NCBI GenBank assembly: GCA_922989275.2 | Contig: OV277870.1 | Coordinates: 42,094,356 to 42,158,355 of the forward strand | Source of the DNA: Gari tellinella | Lineage: Eukaryota > Mollusca > Bivalvia > Cardiida > Psammobiidae | Direction of reading: 5' to 3' | DNA: 64,000 nucleotides | Shown here: in pieces, positions 56,029 through 64,000 of the stretch | How the letters are laid out: each line of letters starts with the position of its first letter | How positions within the stretch are numbered: the stretch's first letter is position 1 | Notes under the pieces: generated by a model | Seen by the model: the letters and a program-made list of their open reading frames with translations, nothing else | Database searches by the model: none | What the model was told of the DNA's origin: nothing | Translations under genes and position numbers: made by a program

Positions 56029-56275
56029 TATAGTGCTCCCTCTCTCCAAAAACATCCACCGGGAGACAAAAATTGCGTGTGTTGATCGGAGGGAGTTGTT
56101 ATAGAGAGAGAATCTTAAGACTTGGTTTATATTTGCAAACAGATTGAATCCAGATCAGACGCCTCGTAACGCGGCGTCTGATCAGGATTCAAGTTGTTTG
56201 TCATTCTTCATTGTATTCCTTCTGTCAAAATGTCCACTAATATGTAATGTTGAGAAACAACGACAGACGACGCCC
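56029..56275. mobile_element. TA-I element, right end lost
   Basis: Left end tatagtgctccctctctcca. Hairpin at 56136-56200 (caaacagattgaatccagat). Truncated where the next SINE begins. Confidence 0.72.
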
Positions 56276-56293
56276 GAAAGTTTAAATGCATAA

Positions 56294-56569
56294 ACCGGCG
56301 GACGTAGTCGAGGGGTAAAGCACCCGCTTACGACGCCAGGGGTTGCGAGTTCGATCCCCCGCCGGACCAAGTCCTTCGGATGAGACTTTATAAACCGAGG
56401 TCCGATGTATGAGTGTTTTACACTTGGCATCTAAAAGAACCAGATAACTCTTTCGATAATAAGAGTAGAGCATCACGCCCGGGTTCTCTGTATCCGCTCC
56501 CCTCTCTCTGGGGCGTCAAATTAGCCCATCGATGGCAGAAACGGACGTTAACAAACAAAACAAACAAAA
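56294..56569 (+). mobile_element. second tRNA-derived SINE family
   Basis: The head folds a perfect 7-bp acceptor-like stem (ccggcgg/ccgccgg) with B box gttcgatcccc, but the T-arm is disrupted, so it is not a working tRNA. The body has ttcggatgagactttataaa and ggtccgatgtatgag, text I associate with a conserved invertebrate SINE domain. The tail is aacaaacaaaacaaacaaaa. GCATAA flanks both sides. Confidence 0.8.
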
Positions 56570-56666
56570 GCATAAGTCCGCATTGAAACTCCGCCCTGCC
56601 AGGTCAGTAAAATCGGCCTATAATATTCAATAAGTGTTATGTTCATATCTTACAGGTACTATTACA

Positions 56667-56886
56667 ATGTCCGGTAAACCGAGACGACCTTACAACAACA
56701 GAGGCAGAGGTAGGGGACATACTAACAGCTCCAATAGGGGAGGTAACCATGCAGGAGCCATGGGGAATGCACCAGTGTTCCAACCTCAACAGAATCCTCC
56801 TCCCCCGGTATACAAAAACCCACCACCACCCGCTGCAGAGGGTCGGACAAGGAGAGAGGAGACAATAACAACTACTATAGAAGGAG
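56667..56886 (+). CDS. exon encoding an RG- and proline-rich N-terminus
   Basis: The acceptor tcttacag|g ends at 56655, ATG is at 56667 (ttacaATGTCC), and the donor ggag|gtaaac is at 56887, phase 1. It encodes 73 residues beginning MSGKPRRPYNNRGRGRG, then NRGGNHAGAMGN, then a proline stretch (PPPPVYKNPPPPA) and RTRREETITTTIEG. RG/RGG tracts commonly bind RNA or carry arginine methylation; proline tracts bind SH3/WW domains. GC content is higher than in the surroundings. The rest of the gene should lie to the right and I cannot find its next exon. Gene identity unknown. Confidence 0.55.
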
Positions 56887-57114
56887 GTAAACGACTTTAC
56901 ATGTACCTTGCGGTCCCTTTTAAGGTCTCTGTGGAAAATCAGTGCCTATGCCTCCTCTGAAAACTGTAAACTCTGATCGGAAGAGTTCTGCACTCTGCAT
57001 TTTGTTCTTTTAGATATATCGAATGTATGATCTTTTCTCTCTTATATATGGTTTCGAAAAATTAAATAATAGCTAGTCGAAACGTGCGATGGTCCTTTGG
57101 AAATCAGGCCCAGC
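56887..57114. other. putative intron start; no feature
   Basis: No second exon is seen in this stretch. Confidence 0.35.
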
Positions 57115-57246
57115 GCTTATAAAGCGTTTGAGTTGAGTCTGAGTGAGTTCTCAAGCATTCGATTGGTCAGATTTGAGCTGAGGCTCATACCTGACCAGTC
57201 AAATTCTTGAGAACGATTCAAGACTCAACTCAAACGCTTCATAGGC
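57115..57246. repeat. 130-bp inverted repeat S
   Basis: cttataaagcgtttgagttg ... ggtcag folds on ctgaccagtcaaattcttga ... ctcaaacgcttcata. A related copy lies at 57970-58070. Confidence 0.75.
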
Positions 57247-57392
57247 ATGGACCCAGGGGTCCGCTGTGTACACATAATTTGGCTTCTATAGTACAGTTAA
57301 CCTCTTTTATTACGAGCATTCTACTAAACTTTTATTTTCGGTTTTCGTTGTCTAAGGGTGTGCTTGTTTAATGTAAGTTAAGCAAAAGCATT

Positions 57393-57606
57393 TTAACCCT
57401 TAGCCCGCCAAATAAATTGTCGTCTGCTATATTTCTCATCTGCTTCAAGTTTCAAAGTGCTTCAAAGTTGCTCAAAATTGCTGAAAATGTTGTCCGAATG
57501 TCAAACAGCTTGGATCCGGATGAGACGCCGAGTTACTCGGCGTCTCATCCGGGTCCAAGCTGTTTGCATATGGAACTATAGTCGTGAGTGGCAGGCTAAG
57601 GGTTAA
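57393..57606. mobile_element. TTAA-L element, copy 2
   Basis: Ends ttaacccttagcccgccaaa and tggcaggctaagggttaa. Perfect hairpin centre gagacgccgagttactcggc. About 97% like the copy 10 kb upstream by eye, lacking one 10-bp unit. Confidence 0.87.
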
Positions 57607-57769
57607 GCTGTCATCTGCATTTAACAATTATATTTAATCTCGAAAAGAAAGTCTGTCAAGTGTTTAGTGCATCTATAGTTGGGCTTAAATTGTCTTTTGA
57701 TCATTGATGAAACGGGTCTCATCACCATAATGGTGAATCCTTATGATCCTGTGATAAGAGTATCATAAC

Positions 57770-57955
57770 TGAAGAAAAGGAGAGTATTTCAAACAATAAA
57801 AGTTTCTGTCTTGCATTAAACTATATGCTGTCACTACTCAGAAGAATCGTCTCTTCGAGACGATTCTAATGAGTAGTGACATCATAGGATTTGGTTCTGA
57901 AATGAGTGAGAAAATGTTGGACTTGTTAAGTTTACTGCCTCTTATCTGAAGTCCA
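57770..57955. mobile_element. CAGGG-T element, left end lost
   Basis: Interior palindrome gaatcgtctcttcgagacga and right end gcctcttatctgaagtcca are recognisable. CAGGG is gone at both ends. Confidence 0.6.
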
Positions 57956-57969
57956 ATGTCCAAGGTTAC

Positions 57970-58070
57970 AAAGCTTTTCAGTTGAGTCTAAAGCCTAGAC
58001 TCAAATCTGACCAATCAAATGCTTGAGAACACACCCAGACTCAGCTCAAACGCTTATAACATTGGTTCCT
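57970..58070. repeat. inverted repeat S, decayed copy
   Basis: gcttttcagttgagtctaaa pairs loosely with cagactcagctcaaacgctt. It has lost part of its middle. Confidence 0.55.
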
Positions 58071-58085
58071 GTCGTATATTAATCC

Positions 58086-58940
58086 TTTTTGGAAACAGTG
58101 AAGACGCTAATCTGCAAACTCCGACATCTCTTGAGGTCTGTGGCGAGGGCCTGTATTGTTTTCATACAGAATACTAGAATGCCCAACATGCAGTCTTTCC
58201 TGTATGGGAAAAACATCCTTTGTTTAATTTGCCATCGAATGGTAAATGCTCTGAGTTGTCGAAGCTTGATATCCTTAGCAAGCCTGACCGATTTTGTACA
58301 TATAACACAGATACTACCGGACTAGTTTTGAGCTCATTTTCTGAATAAACACTACACTCTGACATCTCAAAACTACTCTGACGTGTCAACACGAAACCGA
58401 AAGTGACAATCTATTTTTAGAAGCGCTATATTTAAATCGCGTTCACGCAATACCCAAACGACTTAAAAAAAAAAAATAAAAAAAATAGGATCTTGATCTC
58501 AGTTTGAGCTCAGTTTGAGCTTTGTGAGCTTTGTGTTGACATGTCAGTGTTACTGAATTCCAGCATGAGTGCTTTTATAACGGGTTTTGACAAAAAGGTC
58601 GCGTACATTTTAAACCGAAAGTAGAAAGATGGACCGTTTCGGCCCCTCTGGCATTCGCATTTTTCCAATCTTGCAAATTTGTTTCTGGATCCATTTTCAA
58701 TGCTGCCTGAAAGTGTCACATTTTGCAGGAGACCATTGATATTCTAGAAATAGGAAGAGCCGAACCTGGCCTTTCAGAAAATCGTCCAACGTGATGTGCG
58801 AATCATAACTTTTCATTCTACGGAAGCCAAAATGTGCCATAAACGTCAAAACGTTTTAATACGTTATGGGCGTGGAAAGGATATATGTTATTACACTTCC
58901 GTATAGGATGGTAGTTTTTCCCATTTTCGCCTATGTGGGA
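58086..58940. other. no gene recognised
   Basis: Open frames at 58089-58325 (+) and 58174-58719 (-) overlap and show no known motif. An A-rich tract is at 58466-58488. Confidence 0.35.
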
Positions 58941-59367
58941 TTATAAGAATCCACCATGAGTGTTGATGCAGGATGGGAATTTTCTCCCCCGAGGGTCAGA
59001 AAATTCATGCAGGGACGATGCTTGCCACATGGGGGAAAATGGGAGGAAGAGATATTCCCCATGTGGAATGACTCTATCCTCCACACCACGTGACGTCTTT
59101 TATTATTTGCTCAGCTTTATCACAATCACTGCATGACGCGGATAACTAAATGACGTCATTTCTTATGACGTTACTATAAACAAAGTCGTGTTTTGGCGGA
59201 AAAAAGTGCACAGAAACTGCAATTATTTTGTTATTTATATCATGTTAATGACTTAAATGGGAGAAAAGATATCCACCATTCGTTTTGTTGATGTAGGATA
59301 AGAATTTTCTCCCCCCTTGGCTCAGAAAATTCCTATCCTACATCAACACTCATGGTGGATTCTTATA
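58941..59367. mobile_element. inverted-repeat element R
   Basis: The left arm ttataagaatccaccatgag (58941-58960) with aggatgggaattttct matches the right arm reversed (agaaaattcctatcctacat, catggtggattcttata). Between the arms is a further attttctccccc pair. No coding frame. Confidence 0.78.
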
Positions 59368-59624
59368 TTCTTATTGTAGACGGGGTTTTATAGGCGACTA
59401 TTCAGTGGGAGGAAGGAATTGTAAAAATCTTAATGTCTGAACTTATTAGACGGATTCGGAAATAAGTGTACACAAATGAGCCATGGGTGATCCTCTACCA
59501 GTTTTCTCAAAATATATTCCTAAGTGGGACGGGGAGGGAGGTTCGTAACTTCGTATATGCCTAAAGATAAAACTTAAAACGTCTTCTTCTCTGAAACCAC
59601 TGGTATAGTTTGGAATCTATTTTC

Positions 59625-61493
59625 AGGGCTGCCATTTCTCCGGATTTTTCCTAAATCTTCGGATTTTTTGCTAGTACATGGTAGCTTAAAGCAGGCTGAA
59701 AGTAAAGCAGAATGCGCCTTAAGGCGCATTCTGCTTTACTTCCAGTCTGCAAGTACAGTCAAACCTGTCTTATGTGACCTTCAAGGGGAGAGACACAATA
59801 AGGTCACATAAGACAGGTAGTCGCATAAGTCAGGTTATCAGTTTTCAGGGGTAAATTAGTACATGTATACAAATGAACACCATATGGATGTTTCTCTGAA
59901 TAAAATTATATATTAACCCTTTCTACCAAAAGCAATAATTAAGATCATTTTCTATATTTTCAAACAAAGTTGCATTGCTATTATGACAAATAGATCTACT
60001 TATTTAACTTGTCGACTATTCATCCCCAGTTGATCAAATACTATACATGATCCAATCAATCACCTGAAATATTCGTCGGTCTGGTCTTTTTAGAGATTTA
60101 TTCCGTAACAGGTTCGACGATAAAGTTTAAATTTGTCCTTCAATTCCGTTGTATCTGATAAATATGTGCCCAATTTAGGATCGCTTTCTCAGTCTATTTA
60201 CTGTGTAATTCATATTCAGAATCGCGTCTTATGGAGTAAGAATTCGATCCAAGAGTGTGTTAGTTGTTTTTGTCTCTGTTGTCTCTCTCACAGGTAAATC
60301 TTTCCCGAAATGTCCATGTTTAGTGTCGCGTCTATAATGTTATCGCGCCGCCATTTTGTTCAAGTCAATTTCAAAATATGACAGCCTTATTTTTAACGTC
60401 GTATTATTTGTCAATATCTCCTATAAAAAACATAGTCTTACAAAGTAGAAAAAAAATACTTTGTAAAACTGACGGAAGAAAAGACGCTTGTAACACACAA
60501 ATACACATATGCCGAAATCCAAGTGTTCGCAACGGCATATAGGAATGTGCATAGAAATTCTGCTACGCAATTTCGGAATATCGCTTTGTTTTCTAATGTG
60601 ATTTTTCATAATGTATCGTACGAAAATCAATTCAAGAAGCTAACTGTCGGTTAACATGCATATAAAATGTTAAATACACGGGTATTTTCGCAAAATTTAC
60701 GATTATGATACGCCAGCGTTTATACGACATAATTTCCCCCATCCATTCTTTCGTAATGGAGTGTTGGATTGGGAACGACTTTTTAACCCTTTTAATCGTA
60801 AACCATCCCCGGAATAGTTATTTTCGGGGTAAGAAAAGCATTTTATGTCGAGTTCTAACAGTTATTTTTATATTTAATTGCTTTTCGGTAGCTCAATTCT
60901 CCAAATTCATTCCCAAATCAAGATCGCCGTTGAACTATTTACCACAATTTGTCTATTCAAAAACTATAACATGCAGTTTTGGAACGTGAATTACTTGTTT
61001 ATAAAACAAAATTTCGGAAATCATTTTTTCAGAATGAAATATTATCAAATATAATTTAAATGAATATTAAACAAAGATGTTTTACATCACTTTTTAGGAT
61101 AACTAAATAAACACTAGACATTTTGATCTAACATACAAACAAAGGAATATTCGCCTCCAGGAAATGAAAACTGAAAAATCGATAATGACCGGCAATTATC
61201 GAGTCGCTGCAAACAGGTTCGTTAAATAGGGACATGGGACTTTGGGAGCGGCATATTACGGTCGTTAGTCGCGTAACACAGGTTTGTCGGTATACACAGT
61301 CTGAACATAGAGGAAAATGTGTTGGGAGGAATTTTTAAGGTCGGCTAAGACAAATAGTCGTTATATAGGGACGGTCGCTATGACAGGTTTGACTGTAGTC
61401 ACATGCCAACAAAACTAGAATTAGGCTATGGGGTAAAGGTACGATTCGTAAAATCGCACTTGAAGAATGCAAATTTAGAAATCTTAGGATTTT
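59625..61493. mobile_element. CAGGG-C element interrupted by element F
   Basis: Left part 59625-59755 (cagggctgccatttctccgg to the AGCAGG hairpin). Right part 61396-61493 (tagtcacatgccaacaaaac ... aaatcttaggattttt). The final ttatggcagccctg is missing because the AGCTCACC repeat begins there. Confidence 0.82.
59754..61397. mobile_element. TA-F element, 1.64 kb, no transposase seen
   Basis: Ends tacagtcaaacctgtcttat and ctatgacaggtttgactgta, TA on both sides. The left end carries an inner inverted unit (ggtcacataagacaggtagt). The size would allow a transposase, but no frame shows one; the 94-codon frame at 60705-60989 has no recognisable motif. Confidence 0.78.
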
Positions 61494-61930
61494 TAGCTCA
61501 CCTGAGCACAAAGTGCTCAAGGTGAGCTTTTGTGGTCGGTCTTTGTCCGGCGTCCGTCGTGCGTCGTGCGTTGTGCGTCAACAATTTCTTTAAACATCTT
61601 CTTCTTCAAAACCGCTTGCCTGATTGCAACCAAACTTCACAGGAATGTTCCTTGGGTCAAGCTCTTTCAAAGTTGTTCAAAGAATTTGAAACAATGCAGA
61701 AATCTGGTTGCCATGGCAACCAAAGTGAAAAAATAAGGAAATCTTAAAAAATCTTCTTGTCAAAAACCACAAGGGCTAGAGCTTAGATATTTGGCACATA
61801 GTATCATCTATAGGTCCTCTATCAAGATTGTTCAAAGTTTGACCCTGGGGTCAAAATTGGCACCGCCCCGGGGGTCACCGTTTTCACTGATTCTCAATAA
61901 GTAGGAACACTGCATGTTCCTGCTATTGTA
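61494..61930 (+). repeat. AGCTCACCTGAGC dispersed repeat
   Basis: Starts agctcacctgagcacaaagt, with an immediate ctcacctgagc/gctcaaggtgag palindrome, then ggcgtccgtcgtgcgtcgtg and ccaaacttcacaggaatgtt. I recognise this text as a very common repeat of marine bivalves. The right limit is uncertain. Confidence 0.7.
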
Positions 61931-64000
61931 AGAATTGTTTTACCTTCCAGATTTTAATTTGAAGTATTTTATGGTAGCTTCACATTACTTCAGATACTTG
62001 AATAGAGTTTTGTCAGTTTATAGCACAGTGTAAGAAAAATATTCGATTTTTAACCCGAGAAAATCAAATTTCCGTTACTGTCTCCGTCTTCAAATCTAGT
62101 TTTGTAAAGCATTTTCTGATAATAAAATCACATGGTAACAATCTAAAATAAGGCTAAATTTTTGCATTTATATGTGTAGTCACTTTGTTTCAAGCCTAAT
62201 GCACCATGAAACCAGAGAGTGTAACAATACCATTGAAGAAGTAGTTGTCCCCAGACTTTTGAGTTTCTAAAAAATCTCCGTTATCGCATATTTGTGTATC
62301 TTCAAATAATAGAAATAGCTTTGCTACAGCTGCCAATTTATATTTATTTGGAAGTATATGAACTTGCTATACCATCTAGGTGATATATTCACTGACTGCT
62401 TTTCAATGTTGTCGATCTATAACTGCCGAAGGTAAAGTGTGGTCATTTTGTTATACAAACCTAAATATCCGTTACCGTTATTTACACACATACTGTTTAG
62501 ATATTGGGTATTCTAGATTTTAAACACAATGTAAAGAACACTAATGATTAAAGCAAGCAGCCTTTACCAATTATCAACTCCTTTTCAAATTGCTAAAGTT
62601 GATATTTATGACAAAAATTAAATTTCCGTGATCAAAATTTCCGTGATCAAAATTCTAAATTCAGAAATACAGGGATATAAACTTGTATTTGATTGCATGA
62701 CAATATTTTATGATGTCATTGCATGATGTAATTATACTGTGAATAGACTGCCATGATAATAAGAGTTTAATTGACCAGCATGATTAACAGAGAAGACACG
62801 AAGATAAGTGATCATTTATATAAAAACTCATTTGTGTAAAGACATTCATGAAAATGTCATTGGAATCACTCTTTCTTTTCTAAATACCCCAATTACTTAG
62901 ATAAAACTAATGGTGATAACACATTGCAAACAGTGATCTTGTTGACATCAATATATTGGAGGTAAAATTTCCGTTACTGGGCGGTAACGGAAATTTTTAT
63001 TTCATCATCACTGACAAATTGGACGCATTCCTTTGCATTTCTCATTAATGAAGCAGAATATAACTTTTATTCTACTTTATGCTAAATTGCAGACACATTG
63101 GCGCAAAAATAAACTGGGTTCATAAATAAGAGCGTTCAACATTGCCATTGCCTTTCTTGGCAGTAACATAGGCCATTTATGTTTTGTTGAAAGATGGTTA
63201 CATTGCAACATAACATTACTAGAGTTTCTTTTGACATTATTTAAATTAACAAATACAAAAAGAGTGTAAGGTGACATAGTTGTGTATCGAAAAATAGACC
63301 AGTTTGACACACAGGCCATGTTCCATGTTAGTAACGGAAATTTGATTTTTGGTAACGGAAATTTATTCTTTCCAGAGACAAAATTGTGCCAAAAACAAGG
63401 GCAAAACCCCAAAAAGCATTCTGTTTAAACATATTAGTTTGTTTCTAAAATAAAAATGTATGTCATCATTGATTTATAACAGTTTAAGTGTTTGATTGAA
63501 ATGTCCGTTACCGAACCTGCTATTTTTTCTTCTTTGCTTTACTTATGTCCCATTGTAAATATCGACTCAAAAATTCAAAAAACATGCACAAGATAGTTAG
63601 AGTTTTAGATTAAAGTGACAAAATATGATTAAAGTAAACAATCATTAGATTTAGAATTTCTGAAATACTAAAATATGTTGAATTGTCTACAAAAATACCC
63701 CCCAAAAATAAAACACACTTAGTTCCATGTGATATTCCAGTAGATTGGTGGATATTTCATGCTATTATATCTAATTTTGGATACAGATAAACATGTTGAA
63801 CAAAAAAAAAGTATTATTTTTTGCATTTGGTCTACAGCACATATGCCGTTTTAGCAATATTTTGTATACATGCACATAACGGATATATGATTTTCTTTCC
63901 ATAATCCCTGGCTAGTGTCGATAGATAATCATTCGTTAAATCAAAACCATAAAAGATTTGTATTCAAAATTTTAGATACAAATTCCTGAGATAACTCTTT
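61931..64000. other. non-coding, with scattered CCGTTAC motifs
   Basis: No gene or paired repeat found. At least ten copies of a 14-bp motif like AAATTTCCGTTACY, in both directions, lie between 62066 and 63888. A 112-codon open frame at 63077-63412 (-) has no recognisable family. Confidence 0.5.
62066..63888. promoter_or_regulatory. cluster of AAATTTCCGTTAC-type motifs
   Basis: Forward: 62066 (aaatttccgttactg), 62272 (aaatctccgttatcg), 62463 (aaatatccgttaccg), 62620 and 62635 (aaatttccgtgatc), 62965 (aaatttccgttact), 63499 (aaatgtccgttaccg). Reverse: 62983 (ggtaacggaaattt), 63331, 63351, 63875 (weaker). The pair 62965/62983 forms a palindrome. CCGTTA is a MYB-type site in general; whether anything binds here is unknown. 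Confidence 0.45.

Noticed and set aside
56294..56370. Functional tRNA gene
   Set aside because: The acceptor stem pairs, but the T-arm has inserted bases and a SINE body and tail follow.
58089..58719. Possible second exon of the RG-rich gene
   Set aside because: Overlapping frames on both strands, no convincing acceptor and donor pair, no recognisable motif.

Overview
The window looks like gene-poor, repeat-saturated nuclear DNA of a marine bivalve mollusc. That assignment is inference: it rests on AT-rich composition and on repeat families I associate with venerid-type clams (70-bp and 65-bp perfect hairpins, the AGCTCACCTGAGC repeat, tRNA-derived SINEs, a Penelope GIY-YIG fragment). No intact gene is complete here. 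The best real coding sequence is one RG/proline-rich exon on + at 56667-56886 with a good acceptor and donor; a second possible first exon lies on - at 49057-49294. All other protein signal is relic: a LINE reverse transcriptase (about 6-6.9 kb), a mariner transposase (13.9-14.7 kb), two Tc1/IS630 transposases (11.8 and 50.1 kb), and a Penelope C-terminus (30.1-30.7 kb).

Most of the window is non-autonomous DNA transposons. (1) TTAA-flanked elements of about 250 bp, starting TTAACCC (family A and subfamily B), cover much of 0.3-24.7 kb; their centre is a perfect 70-bp hairpin (TTAAAGCAGG ... CCTGCTTTAA). (2) CAGGG-ended hAT-like elements (families C and T) with 6-bp target duplications. (3) TA-flanked Tc/mariner-like elements (I, J, F, G, W, Q, Z), densest at 35-42 and 50-61 kb. 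(4) TTAA-flanked families L, M and N. Two hairpin cores, the AGCAGG core and the CAAACAG ... GATCAGACGCC core, recur inside families whose ends are unrelated.

Layout: 0.3-5 kb, A/B elements with one nested pair; 5-8 kb, zinc-finger-like relic, LINE, and an inverted copy; 8.5-24.7 kb, A/B array with five compound nests including a SINE, a hAT-like element and a long foldback; 25-35 kb, dispersed repeats, C/T elements, Penelope, two long inverted-repeat elements; 35-40 kb, hairpin MITEs I/J/K/M; 40-43 kb, a 24-bp minisatellite inside a local tandem duplication; 45-46.4 kb, seven 160-bp tandem units; 47-53 kb, L, E-in-C, W and J elements and a segmental repeat; 54-57 kb, I elements, two SINEs and the exon; 57-61 kb, inverted-repeat elements and element F inside a C element; 61.5-64 kb, an AGCTCACCTGAGC repeat, then an unexplained cluster of CCGTTAC motifs.

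The nesting gives an order of events: A elements are the oldest layer and serve as targets for B, A, SINE, hAT-like, foldback and J insertions, often at a TTAA inside the host element. No operon, CRISPR or prokaryotic logic applies. All similarities were recognised by eye; no search was run.
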